From positions 142,997 to 206,996 of the forward strand of contig CAUCQW010000001.1 in assembly GCA_958445065.1 (NCBI GenBank): a stretch of DNA of 64,000 bases, written 5' to 3'. The position numbers and the translations under genes were made by a program. The stretch comes from an uncultured Collinsella sp. (lineage in GTDB: Bacteria > Actinomycetota > Coriobacteriia > Coriobacteriales > Coriobacteriaceae). Positions 53,496-62,525 of this stretch are shown here, one piece after another. The notes under the pieces are model-generated. The model did no database searches and had not been told where the DNA came from. It worked only from the letters and a program-made list of their open reading frames with translations. The first letter of the stretch is position 1, and each line of letters begins with the position of its first letter.

Positions 53496-54386
53496 ATGGC
53501 AGAGCAGCAGCTTATCGGAGCGCTCGAGGCCGGCGGCACCAAGATGGTCTGCGCCACGGGCTATGCAGACGGCACGGTCCTGGAGCGTGAGCAGATTGCG
53601 ACCACGACCCCGCAGGAGACCGTCGAGGCCGTCAACGCGTGGTTTGCCGACAAGGGCATCGCCGCGCTGGGCATTGGCGCCTTTGGCCCTACCGCAGTCA
53701 ACCCCGCCTCGCCCCAATACGGCAAGATCCTGGAGACGCCCAAAACGGCATGGCGCTACTTTGACCTGCTGGGCACTATCCAAAACGAGCTCAATATCCC
53801 CTGCGGCTACGATACCGACGTCAACGTCGCCTGCCTAGGCGAGGTCACGTTTGGTTGCGCCAAGGGCCTTACCGATGTGGTCTACCTGACCATCGGCACC
53901 GGCGTGGGCGCCGGCGTGCTCTCGGGCGGTAAGCTCGTGCACGGCATGATGCATCCCGAGGCCGGCCACATCCTGGTCACGCGCGACCCGCGCGACACCA
54001 TCGGCGAGCATAGCGCCTGCCCCTTCCACGACAACTGCCTCGAGGGCCTCATCGCCGGCCCCGGCGTTAAAAAGCGCTGGGATGGCAAGAGCGCCGGAGA
54101 CATGGCCGATGACCCGGAGGCCATGGACCTGCTCGCCGGCTATCTGGCACAGGCGCTCATGACCTACACGCTGTGCTACGCGCCGCAAAAGATCATCATC
54201 GGCGGCGGCGTGGCCGACCACACCCCCATCGTGCCGCTCGCGCGCAAGAAGTGCGCCGAGATGCTCAACGGCTATATCGTCACGCCCGAGGTCAACGACA
54301 TCGATAACTACATCGTCAACAACAGCCTCGAGGGCAAGCAGGGCATCATGGGCTGCCTGGCCCTGGGCGCACAGGCGCTTCAGTAG
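53496..54386 (+). CDS. ROK family sugar kinase, probable fructokinase
   Basis: The product is 296 residues. ALEAGGTKMVCATG is the ATP-binding start. LGIGAFGPTAVN, YDTDVNVACLGE (catalytic Asp) and TIGTGVGAGVLSGGKLVHG are ROK sugar-binding blocks. The zinc site appears as HPEAGHILV with CPFHDNCLEG, the pattern of ROK fructokinases. It phosphorylates a hexose, most likely fructose, with ATP in the cytoplasm. It has an AGAGAGGA signal and is monocistronic. Confidence 0.9.
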   Translation: MAEQQLIGALEAGGTKMVCATGYADGTVLEREQIATTTPQETVEAVNAWFADKGIAALGIGAFGPTAVNPASPQYGKILETPKTAWRYFDLLGTIQNELNIPCGYDTDVNVACLGEVTFGCAKGLTDVVYLTIGTGVGAGVLSGGKLVHGMMHPEAGHILVTRDPRDTIGEHSACPFHDNCLEGLIAGPGVKKRWDGKSAGDMADDPEAMDLLAGYLAQALMTYTLCYAPQKIIIGGGVADHTPIVPLARKKCAEMLNGYIVTPEVNDIDNYIVNNSLEGKQGIMGCLALGAQALQ

Positions 54387-54469
54387 CAGACGCACCCACG
54401 GGGCGTGGCACGCCCGGCAAATCCGACCTACGGAACGACGCCACCACGCCTCATATAGGCCCTCAAATA

Positions 54470-54515
54470 AAAAAGGCCGCCTAGGACCAAACAATACGTC
54501 CTAGGCGGCCTTTTT
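54470..54515. terminator. Bidirectional terminator between the ROK kinase and VanZ-like genes
   Basis: AAAAAGGCCGCCTAGGAC and GTCCTAGGCGGCCTTTTT are perfect inverse arms around a 9-nt loop. It ends the kinase gene on the plus strand. On the minus strand it contains the last codons and stop of the VanZ-like gene. Confidence 0.92.
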
Positions 54516-54950
54516 GGCGCACATCAGCGACCGTAAGAGATATCGGAGCACAACGCCCGTTGCCGCTCCACAGCAGTCGATCATCACATCGGTGATCATT
54601 CCAGCGCGTCCCGGCACAAAGAGCTGAATCGTCTCGTCGATCGAAGGAATCAGCAGCAGGAACACCGCCGTGGGCAGCAGCACGTCAAAGGTGCGCCGGC
54701 CCTCAAAATCAAAGGCGTGCGTTGCCAGGATGCCGAGCACCATATACTCGGTAAAATGCGCGCACTTGCGAACAACAAAGTTGGTCACCCATTCATATGG
54801 AAGTCCCACGCCGTGCAGGAAACCGCGGATAGCTTCCATGACCGTTAGACTCAGTGAGCCCGACCCCGAGCCGGGAACCAGCGAATTGCCCCAGATCAAG
54901 AGCGCCATCAGGCAGGTCACGACCGCCCATTTTCGATTGATCTTAACCAT
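54501..54950 (-). CDS. VanZ family membrane protein
   Basis: From the ATG at 54950 the product is 149 residues with three to four membrane helices. The family core appears as VRKCAHFTEYMVLGILATHAF and IPSIDETIQLFVPGRAGMITD, with the conserved KxAHFxEY and DExxQ patterns. VanZ proteins include a teicoplanin-resistance factor, but most homologues have unknown roles at the membrane. GGAGG lies 12 nt upstream inside the preceding gene's end, so translation is probably coupled. The stop codon lies inside the terminator stem. Confidence 0.88.
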   Translation of the reverse strand: MVKINRKWAVVTCLMALLIWGNSLVPGSGSGSLSLTVMEAIRGFLHGVGLPYEWVTNFVVRKCAHFTEYMVLGILATHAFDFEGRRTFDVLLPTAVFLLLIPSIDETIQLFVPGRAGMITDVMIDCCGAATGVVLRYLLRSLMCAKKAA

Positions 54951-54957
54951 GCAGAAG

Positions 54958-56358
54958 TTATGCCTCCGCGCGGAGCGGCGCAAAGCTGGCGGTACCGCCC
55001 TCGATAACGCTCAGATAGGCACGGCCCGTACGCTTGGCGGTAGAGGACTGCAGGCGCTCGATCTCTTCCTCGAGGATCTGATTGACGCGCTCGTGACGAC
55101 GATTTTCCATAATGCCGGCGGCAATAGCCTCGGCTCGCTCGATGCTCTCGCGCGAGATACGGGCAGTATCCTCGGGGAACACAGCACTGTGACGGCCGAC
55201 ATAGGCGGGGGCAGCAGGCTGAGGGGCAGCGACGGGAGCGGGGGCCGTAACAGGAGCAGGCTCGTCAATCTCATCCAGAATCGCGGTGGCGGCGGCCCAC
55301 ATGTCCTCGTGGCCCGAGTAATCGGCCATGGGAACATCAACCTCGAGCGAGGCATCCGGAAGGTCGCCGGTGTCGATGCGATCTTGGGCATCAATCGATG
55401 CGGTGATGGCTGCAGGCTCATCGAGGTCATCGAGATCGATATCCGCGGCACCGGAGATGATAGGCATGCTGGCGAGGTTTACATTGTACGGCGCAGCCTC
55501 AGCCGCCTGCTGCTGGGCAGGAGCGCCCCACAGCGAGCTTTCGGCGGCACGGCGGGCGGCAACGGCCTCCTCGTCCGCGGCCATGGCTTCATCAACGTAC
55601 GAATTGTCGGCAGAAGCGTTCGCGTCCGCCGAGGTAGCGCTGTAGGCGTTATTGGCTGCCGCGTTGGCGACGAGTGCCACGAAAGCCGCCGTGCTGCCCG
55701 CAGGGGCGGCCTGGGAGCCAGACACGGCGCGTGCCGCGGCGGCGATGTCGTCGCGATTGAAGGAGCCGGTCTGCCCGCCATTGGTGAGCTCGTCGATGGC
55801 GACTTGATAGACGTCGCGCGAGTGTGCAGGGTCGCAGCTCACTGGCGAATCGTCGTCGAGCATACTGTCGATCATGGACCAAGCCTCGTCCTCGTCCATA
55901 GCATCTGCGGCTCGAGCGATGGTAGGGACACCATCATCGGCATGACGGCGCTGGAACGCACCAGTCAGGCCGGAAAGGAATGCCGAGGTAGACTGCTCCG
56001 CCTGAGCCTGAGAAGCAGAAGCCGCAGCGTAAGGAGTCGCATCCTGCTGCTGAGCTGGAATCGAGGCGGTCTTGAACTCGCTTTGATGCTGATTGAGATT
56101 GGCGGCACCGCCCATGGCATCGGGCTGGAACAGACGCTCTTCACGCTGCGCACGATACTCGGAGATACCCAGCGAGGCGGCATAGATGCCCACGCCCGCC
56201 ACCGCGCCCACGGCGAAGGGAACCGCACCCGCCGCGACCGTCTCGTTCACCGACGAAAACGGCAGCGTCGCGGCATACATAACCACGGGAGCGGCAAGGC
56301 CGATCCCGCACGAAAGTCCGGCAAGGACTGCTCGTTGTGTTGCATCAGAAGAAGCCAT
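54958..56358 (-). CDS. Ala-rich membrane-anchored protein, not recognised
   Basis: The ATG at 56358 follows GGGGAGAG and gives 466 residues. Two hydrophobic segments (about 10-31 and 42-60) are followed by a long acidic, Ala-rich, probably disordered region. A basic C-terminal segment ends it (RRHERVNQILEEEIERLQ and RTGRAYLSVIEGG). No family was recognised. The topology suggests a membrane hairpin with a large cytoplasmic tail. It precedes the VanZ-like gene by 7 nt, so they form one operon. Confidence 0.7.
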   Translation of the reverse strand: MASSDATQRAVLAGLSCGIGLAAPVVMYAATLPFSSVNETVAAGAVPFAVGAVAGVGIYAASLGISEYRAQREERLFQPDAMGGAANLNQHQSEFKTASIPAQQQDATPYAAASASQAQAEQSTSAFLSGLTGAFQRRHADDGVPTIARAADAMDEDEAWSMIDSMLDDDSPVSCDPAHSRDVYQVAIDELTNGGQTGSFNRDDIAAAARAVSGSQAAPAGSTAAFVALVANAAANNAYSATSADANASADNSYVDEAMAADEEAVAARRAAESSLWGAPAQQQAAEAAPYNVNLASMPIISGAADIDLDDLDEPAAITASIDAQDRIDTGDLPDASLEVDVPMADYSGHEDMWAAATAILDEIDEPAPVTAPAPVAAPQPAAPAYVGRHSAVFPEDTARISRESIERAEAIAAGIMENRRHERVNQILEEEIERLQSSTAKRTGRAYLSVIEGGTASFAPLRAEA

Positions 56359-56669
56359 GAGCTCTCCCCATCTTCCAGCACCCAAATCGCATCATTCAGT
56401 TGGCTGCGCGAGAGAAGATGAAGCGGGGCTATGCCCCAAAGCAACGGTATATGGTTCGATTCATCTGCGTTTTCCGTCGCGAAGCTTAAAAGCTATTATG
56501 CGAAACCGCCCTGTCGATTGCAAGCGACGATGTCGGATTGAAACGGGAAACCTGCTGCTTGCCAGTCTTATGGTCAAAAAAGCGCGGAGCGGCGATATAG
56601 AAAAGGGCCGAGGCTCAAAGCCCCGACCCTTTATTGCATTGATGACTATCGCTGCGTGTAGATGACAAC
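56359..56669. other. Intergenic region holding the rho terminator
   Basis: GGGCCGAGGC and GCCCCGACCC (56605-56629) form an imperfect stem. On the minus strand it is followed by TTTTC, placing a terminator about 40 nt after the rho stop. The rest is presumably the promoter of the minus-strand Ala-rich protein gene. No gene is seen. Confidence 0.55.
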
Positions 56670-59243
56670 CTAGAACGTCTGCTCGTAGTCGCTGTGTTTT
56701 TTGGCCGAACGCACCAGGAACTCCTGGTTGGTGTTGGTGCCCTTAAGACCCTTGATAAACGATGCGGCCGCGCGCTCGGTGTTGTTCATGCCGGCAAGAA
56801 TGCGACGCAAGCCAAAGACAAACGGACGCATCTGCTCGTCAACCAACAGGTCCTCGTTACGCGTACCGGAGGCAACGGGGTCGATAGCCGGGAAGATGCG
56901 GCGGTCGGCCAGGTCGCGGTCGAGCTTGAGCTCCATGTTGCCGGTGCCCTTGAACTCCTCAAAGATGACCTCGTCCATCTTGGAACCGGTATCGATGAGG
57001 GCAGAGGCCAGGATGGTGAGCGAGCCGCCGTTCTCGATATTGCGGGCTGCGCCCAGGAAGCGCTTGGGCGGATACAGTGCCGCCGAATCGACGCCGCCCG
57101 AAAGGATGCGGCCTGAGGCGGGCGCCGCCAAGTTGTAGGCGCGGGCAAGACGCGTGATGGAGTCGAGCACCACCACAACATCGCCGCCCAGCTCCACGAT
57201 GCGTTTTGCGCGCTCGATGACGAGCTCTGCCACGCGAGTGTGGTTGTCGGCGGGCATATCGAAGGTCGACGCCACAACCTCGCCCTTGATGGAACGCTGC
57301 ATATCGGTGACCTCTTCGGGGCGCTCGTCGACGAGCAGGCAGATGAGGTGCACCTCGGGGTTGTTAATCGAGATAGACTGGCAGATCTTCTTGAGGATCG
57401 TGGTCTTGCCGGCCTTGGGCGGGGACACGATCAGGCCACGCTGACCCTTGCCGATCGGCGACACGATGTCGATGGCGCGACCGGTAATGGAGTCCTTGCC
57501 GTGCTCCATGCGCAGCGGCTCGTTGGGATAGACCGGGGTGAGGTCGCCGAACTTAGGACGGTTGCGAATCTGCTCGGGGTCCAGACCGTTGACGGTCGTG
57601 ATTTTGGCGAGGCCGGCGCGCTTGTCGCCGCCGCGCGAAGGACGCAGCGAGCCCTCGATGACGTCGCCCGTGCGCAGACGCGCGGAGCGGATGAGGTAGG
57701 CGGGCACGAAGGCGTCGTCGTTGGACTTCATGTAGCCATGGGCGTGGATGATGCCGGAGCTGTCCGGGCGAATCTGCAGAATGCCCTTGATGTCGCGGAA
57801 GCCCTCGGCCTTCGCGGCAGTGGTGTAGATCTCCTCGACGAGCTCGGCCTTCTTCTTGCCGGTCGTCTCGATCTCGAACTCCTTGGCCTTCTCGCGCAGC
57901 TCGGCGACCTTCATGGCCGCGAGTTCCTCGCGCGAAAGCGTGGGCTCGGTGGGGGCGGCGTTGCGCTCCTTGTTGCGCTGTTTGCGATCGCGCTGGCGGT
58001 TGCGACGGTCGTTGTTGCGCTCGTCCTTGCGGTCGTTGCGCTCGTCGTTACGCTTGTGCTGGCGACGGTTGGGGCGAGCGCCGTCTTCGGCCTCGGCGGG
58101 CGCGGCACCATCAGTTGCGGCGGCGTCGGCATTGGCCGCAGCGGCGTCATTGGCCTCGGCGCCGGAATCGACCTGCGCTTCGACATCAGCCCGCTGCTCG
58201 GACGCCTTGGCCTTAGCGGACTTCTTACGACCACGCTTGGGCTTTTCGGACGCAGGCTGTTCGACGTCCTGGGGCTCAGCGGCATCAATCGATGCATCGG
58301 CGGTCGTCTCGGCGGAATCCTCGGACGCACCCTTCTTGGCAGCCTTGGCCTTGGACGTGCGCTTAGCAGCAGTACGATGGCTGCGACCAGGACGGACGTC
58401 GGCGGGCTCGACATCGGCGGGAGCGGCCTCGGAAGTCGTAGCATCCTGGACGGGCGCGTCGGCGGCGGTTGCAGACTCGGCGGTCGCCGCAGCATCCCGA
58501 GCGGCTGCAGCTGCGGCTGCGGCCTTCTCTGCCTCGACGAAGGCCTTGGGCTTGCGACCGCGACGGTGCGGGCGCAAAGCCGGATCGACAACGGGAACTT
58601 CGCTGGCCTCGACAGGCGCAGCGGGCTCAACAGGCGATGTGCCCTCCCCTGCCGCGGAACGGACCGAAGCCTCAGTGAGCTCGGGGGTTACCTGATCGGC
58701 AACCTGCTCGGCCTTAGCAGCCGTGCGACGGCGTGTGCGCGGTACCGGCTTCTCGGTCGGCTGGTCGGCGACAGGGGTCTCGGTGGCGGCAGGCGTCTCG
58801 GGCACAGACGGAGCTGCAAGCTCGGTCAGAGCCGCGGCCTCGCGCTCGGCAGCACGACGGCGGGCGCGCACCACCTGAGCCTCGCTAATCTGCGCCAACG
58901 CACGTGCCTGCGCGACCTCATCGGAAATCGGCGCCGAGGAGTCAGCTGCAACGGTGCGCTTGACGCGCGTCGTGCGCGTGGTACGGCGCTTGGGCTTGGT
59001 GACCTCCTCGCCGTCAGCAGCAGGCTTGGCCGTGCGGCGCGTACGCTTGGGCTTTGCCGGAGCAGCCTCCTCACCAGTTGCAGGCACGGCCTTCTCAGCC
59101 GCTGAAGGCGTAGGCGTCGAAGCAGCCTTAGGCGTCTCAGGAGCCGAGGCTTGCGCGGGCGCCGCGACCTGGTCCAACGCAACCGGTGCAGCGGGAGCGG
59201 CTTGCGTCGTCGTTATTTCGTTTTCTTGCTGTTGATCAGACAC
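56670..59243 (-). CDS. rho: Transcription termination factor Rho with long N-terminal extension
   Basis: The product is 857 residues, about twice the E. coli size. Residues 1-440 are a low-complexity region rich in Ala, Glu, Lys and Arg, ending in an RNA-binding-like Arg/Asp/Asn tract (KRNDERNDRKDERNNDRRN). The conserved part follows: Rho N-terminal helices (LSREELAAMKVAELREKAKE), RNA-binding cold-shock fold (GYMKSNDDAFVPAYLI) and RecA-like ATPase with SPPKAGKTTILKK near 610. The Q-loop region GTGNMELKLDRDLADRR is also present. Rho is a hexameric RNA translocase that ends transcription. Long extensions are common in high-GC actinobacteria and may aid binding to structured RNA. Confidence 0.97.
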   Translation of the reverse strand: MSDQQQENEITTTQAAPAAPVALDQVAAPAQASAPETPKAASTPTPSAAEKAVPATGEEAAPAKPKRTRRTAKPAADGEEVTKPKRRTTRTTRVKRTVAADSSAPISDEVAQARALAQISEAQVVRARRRAAEREAAALTELAAPSVPETPAATETPVADQPTEKPVPRTRRRTAAKAEQVADQVTPELTEASVRSAAGEGTSPVEPAAPVEASEVPVVDPALRPHRRGRKPKAFVEAEKAAAAAAAARDAAATAESATAADAPVQDATTSEAAPADVEPADVRPGRSHRTAAKRTSKAKAAKKGASEDSAETTADASIDAAEPQDVEQPASEKPKRGRKKSAKAKASEQRADVEAQVDSGAEANDAAAANADAAATDGAAPAEAEDGARPNRRQHKRNDERNDRKDERNNDRRNRQRDRKQRNKERNAAPTEPTLSREELAAMKVAELREKAKEFEIETTGKKKAELVEEIYTTAAKAEGFRDIKGILQIRPDSSGIIHAHGYMKSNDDAFVPAYLIRSARLRTGDVIEGSLRPSRGGDKRAGLAKITTVNGLDPEQIRNRPKFGDLTPVYPNEPLRMEHGKDSITGRAIDIVSPIGKGQRGLIVSPPKAGKTTILKKICQSISINNPEVHLICLLVDERPEEVTDMQRSIKGEVVASTFDMPADNHTRVAELVIERAKRIVELGGDVVVVLDSITRLARAYNLAAPASGRILSGGVDSAALYPPKRFLGAARNIENGGSLTILASALIDTGSKMDEVIFEEFKGTGNMELKLDRDLADRRIFPAIDPVASGTRNEDLLVDEQMRPFVFGLRRILAGMNNTERAAASFIKGLKGTNTNQEFLVRSAKKHSDYEQTF

Positions 59244-59497
59244 AGTATTTGCTCAACTTTCTTTTCAAGCCCTGTGATCACATGCTCCCTGCATAAACCT
59301 TCAGGGCGGCTAAACAGTCTGCTCCGTCAAATACCGACGGACATCATTGATCTGTATCGAGATATTTGCGTCATATACGCAGCGTTAGTGTAACACAACC
59401 GCAACCACCTGCAACTTAGTCATTGAGGACGTTCTTAAACGACTAGTCAAAAGGGACAATCTTTGGTTTAACACCCACAAATCTGACTGCCTCCGCC

Positions 59498-59649
59498 AAA
59501 ACTGTGGCGGTTTACTACGATGAATCGCTCAACCGCGATCACTCCGAAACTTGTTGAACTAAAACCGCAGGTAGATGCCTTGCACTTTTTTGCGAAAAGC
59601 CGGCGTAGTTGGAATTTCTCATTTCATCGTAGTAGACCGGCATAGTTTC
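59498..59649. repeat. REP-like long inverted repeat
   Basis: The left arm (59498-59524, ending ACTACGATGAA) and right arm (59623-59649, starting TTCATCGTAGTAGACCGG) are inverse over about 27 bases with roughly four mismatches. About 98 bp separate them. The arms face outward from an intergenic position between rho and argS, typical of REP/BIME elements. Confidence 0.65.
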
Positions 59650-59694
59650 GTATTTCCAGCAGTTCCAAATTCGTCAATACGTCGGCGTTTGCAA

Positions 59695-59725
59695 AAAGCC
59701 CGACCTCCGTGGGAGATCGGGCTTT
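59695..59725 (-). terminator. Intrinsic terminator of argS
   Basis: On the minus strand AAAGCCCGATCTCC pairs with the GGTCGGGCTTT arm, and the T run continues to five. It is about 45 nt after the argS stop. Confidence 0.88.
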
Positions 59726-59770
59726 CAAGGCTTAGTTAAACCAAGTCTGTACGGTCAAATGACCCGTAGC

Positions 59771-61624
59771 TTACATCTGCTCGGGCGCGGAAACGCCAAC
59801 GAGGGTGAGCACCAGGGCGAGCGTCACACGGACGGCATCGCAAGCGGCCAGACGGGCACGCGAAAGCTCGGGGTCGACGGGACGGCCCTCGCTCGGCAGC
59901 ACCTGACAGGCAGCGTAGAAGCTGTGGAAGTCGCCGGCGAGTTCCTCAGCAAAGTGCGTCAGACGGAACGGGGCGCGGTCGCGAGCGCAGCTGGCGATGA
60001 GGTCGGTGAGCTCGTTGAGCTTGCGCGAAAGGGCGAGCTCGGTCGGGTCGGTCAGCAGCGAGTAATCGACGTTCTCACCGATGGCCTTGGCGGCGACGGC
60101 CTTCATGCCCATCTCGTCAGCCTGCTCGGGCGTAACGTCAGCGGCACGGCGCAGGATGGAGCACACGCGGGCGTGAGCGTACTGCACGTAGTACACCGGG
60201 TTGGAGTTGTCGCGCTTCTTGACGGCCTCAATATCGAAGTCGACCATCTGGTTGGAGCTCTTGGAGATGAGGGTGTAACGGGCAGCGTCGGAGCCGACCT
60301 CGTCGACGAGCTCCTGCAGGGTCACCATGGTGCCCTTACGCTTGGACATACGGACGGGCTTGCCGTTGCGCAGCAGGTTGACGAGCTGGCCCAGCAGAAC
60401 CTCAAACTTGCCGGGGTAACCCAAGGCATCACAGACGCAGCGGACGCGCTCGATGTAGCCGTGGTGGTCGGCGCCCCAGATGTCGATGACGTGGTCGACG
60501 CGCTGGAACTTATCCCAGTGATAGGCAACGTCGGAGGCGAAGTAGGTGTACTCGCCGTCGGACTTGATCAGAACGCGGTCCTTGTCATCGCCCAGGTCGG
60601 TGGAGCGGAACCACAGGGCGCCGTCCTTGGTGTAGAGATAGCCCATCTTGTCGAGCTTCTCAAAAGCGCGGTCGACGGCGGAGGTGCCGGCGGTCTCACC
60701 CTCGGTGTCCTTCACATACAGCGAGCGCTCGGAGAACCAACGATCGAAGTCGCAATTGACGGCGTGGCAGAGGTCGCGCATGTTGTCGACCATCTTTACA
60801 TAGCCGCGCTCGCGGAAGCTCTCCATGCGCTCCTGCGGATCGGCGTTGACCCACTTATCGCCGTCGGTGCGCCAGAACTCGGCGGCCTCGTCGATGATGT
60901 AGTCGCCGCCGTAGGAGTCCTTGCCCAGAGTCTCGGCAAAGTTGTCCTGATACGGATGGGTCTCGGGGTGCTCGTCGTTCTCGTCGGCAACAAAGGCGTC
61001 GCGGTCGGCGATCAGCAGCTTGTGAGCCTCGTCGATATCCACGCCCTGCTTGGCGATGATGTCGGCAAGCTGCATATAGCGCGTGCTGATGGAGTTGCCG
61101 AAGGTGTTCATCTGAGAGCCGTGGTCGTTGATGTAGAACTCACGCTGGATGTCGTAACCGGCGTGGTCCATAACACGGCAGAGCGAGTCGCCCAGCGCGG
61201 CCCAGCGGCCGTGGCCGATGTGCATGGGTCCGACGGGGTTAGCGGAAACGAACTCGACCTGGGTCTTCAGGCCACCACCGACGTTGGACTTAGCGAAGTC
61301 CATACCTTTCTCGCGAGCCTCGCCAAAGATGGCATTCTTGACGGCAACGGAGAGATAGAAGTTGATGAAGCCGGGGCCTGCGATCTCGACCTTCTCGATC
61401 GCGGGGTCCTCGGGCATATGGGCAACGATGGCCTCGGCGATCTTGCGCGGGGCGCAGTGGGCCAGCTTGGCGGACTTCAGGGCCATGGTAGAGGTCCACT
61501 CGCCATGAGAAGTGTCAGCCGGTCGCTCGATAGCGCAATCGTCAAGTTCAAATGCGGAAAGGTCGCCGGCCTCCTGGGCCGCAGCAAGCGCAGCGCGTAC
61601 CAGCTCTTCAATCTTCTCGGGCAT
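59771..61624 (-). CDS. argS: Arginyl-tRNA synthetase
   Basis: The ATG at 61624 has a near-perfect AAGGAGG signal and gives 617 residues. The class I motifs are NPVGPMHIGHGRWAALGD (HIGH) and VRMSKRKGTMVTLQEL (KMSKS-like). The N-terminal Add-1 domain and a DALR anticodon-binding domain with YVQYAHARVCSILRRA complete the enzyme. It charges tRNA-Arg in the cytoplasm. It is transcribed alone, with its own terminator, and diverges from carD. Confidence 0.97.
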   Translation of the reverse strand: MPEKIEELVRAALAAAQEAGDLSAFELDDCAIERPADTSHGEWTSTMALKSAKLAHCAPRKIAEAIVAHMPEDPAIEKVEIAGPGFINFYLSVAVKNAIFGEAREKGMDFAKSNVGGGLKTQVEFVSANPVGPMHIGHGRWAALGDSLCRVMDHAGYDIQREFYINDHGSQMNTFGNSISTRYMQLADIIAKQGVDIDEAHKLLIADRDAFVADENDEHPETHPYQDNFAETLGKDSYGGDYIIDEAAEFWRTDGDKWVNADPQERMESFRERGYVKMVDNMRDLCHAVNCDFDRWFSERSLYVKDTEGETAGTSAVDRAFEKLDKMGYLYTKDGALWFRSTDLGDDKDRVLIKSDGEYTYFASDVAYHWDKFQRVDHVIDIWGADHHGYIERVRCVCDALGYPGKFEVLLGQLVNLLRNGKPVRMSKRKGTMVTLQELVDEVGSDAARYTLISKSSNQMVDFDIEAVKKRDNSNPVYYVQYAHARVCSILRRAADVTPEQADEMGMKAVAAKAIGENVDYSLLTDPTELALSRKLNELTDLIASCARDRAPFRLTHFAEELAGDFHSFYAACQVLPSEGRPVDPELSRARLAACDAVRVTLALVLTLVGVSAPEQM

Positions 61625-61966
61625 AGATCCTCCTTGTGTTAAAGCCCCCGAGCTCTTGATCACTCGTAGGGCAAAAGCCAGAGTTTGTAGCACTCTATCA
61701 CAAGCGACGGGCACTGTCGCAGGGTAAAGCTAATAGATATTGCATATGCACAAAAATGACTACAGCTTGTATGGAGTCACTCAAAGATGCCGGTCTGCCT
61801 GCAGATTATGCAGGCGTTGAAAATGCATAAAGGTGTGAATGAGCTGCGTCTGTTATCGAATACTCTTACCTATCAGAGTTGTGTGCTTTTCCTGCATAAA
61901 GTAAGGGTTTGCGCACGTCAGCGTGTTATTCTAGACATACGTAAATTCGTATAAGTTGGAGGTAGC
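61625..61966. other. Divergent promoter region between argS and carD
   Basis: An inverted repeat, GCCTGCA (61797-61803) and TGCAGGC (61809-61815), sits centrally. No supported gene. Promoters for both genes are expected here, but the boxes were not convincing. Confidence 0.5.
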
Positions 61967-62452
61967 ATGTTCTCAATCGGTCAACACGTCATTCATCCGG
62001 GCCAGGGAGTCTGCACCGTCGTCGGTTTTAGGGACGACACACCGCAGCCCATGCTGCTGCTCGAGACCAAGCAGGGACATGCGCAGACGATCCTCATGTA
62101 CCCCGTGGCGCAGGCCGACCGTCTGCACGCCGCCATCTCTCAGCAAGATGCCGAGCACCTGCTGAGCCACTATGACGAGCTGGAGTGCGACACCTTTACC
62201 GAGCGCAACAGCTCGCTTGAGGAGACACACTTTAAGCAGCAGCTCAAGCTGGGCGCGCCCGAGACGGTTCGCGTGGCAAAGACCATGATGCACCGCATTC
62301 GCCAGGCCGAGGAAGCTGATAAAAAACCCAGCTCCTACTACATGCGCGTACTCAAGGAGGCCAAGCGCCGCTCCATCGAGGAGTTCGCCGTGGCCTTGGG
62401 CGTCACCGAGGAGGCCGCCGAAGCCCGCCTAGCCCAAGCCGCCCTCAACTAA
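61967..62452 (+). CDS. CarD/CdnL family RNA polymerase-binding regulator
   Basis: The product is 161 residues, right for CarD. The N-terminal RNA-polymerase interaction domain has MFSIGQHVIHPGQGVCTVVG and PMLLLETKQGHAQTILMYPV. The C-terminus is helical (YYMRVLKEAKRRSIEEFAVA). CarD stabilises open promoter complexes, notably at rRNA promoters, in actinobacteria. The ATG follows TTGGAGG. It stands alone, divergent from argS. Confidence 0.9.
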   Translation: MFSIGQHVIHPGQGVCTVVGFRDDTPQPMLLLETKQGHAQTILMYPVAQADRLHAAISQQDAEHLLSHYDELECDTFTERNSSLEETHFKQQLKLGAPETVRVAKTMMHRIRQAEEADKKPSSYYMRVLKEAKRRSIEEFAVALGVTEEAAEARLAQAALN

Positions 62453-62525
62453 CCCATCCGCGCCAAAAACCACCACAAAGGGGACAGTGAACTGCGCCCC
62501 GAAACTTGGACTGAATAAATAGCGA

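Noticed and set aside
57240..59105. 621-codon plus-strand frame over rho
   Set aside because: It is antisense to rho and low in complexity, mirroring the Ala/Glu-rich extension.
59759..61642. 627-codon plus-strand frame over argS
   Set aside because: It is antisense to a full-length arginyl-tRNA synthetase with all motifs.
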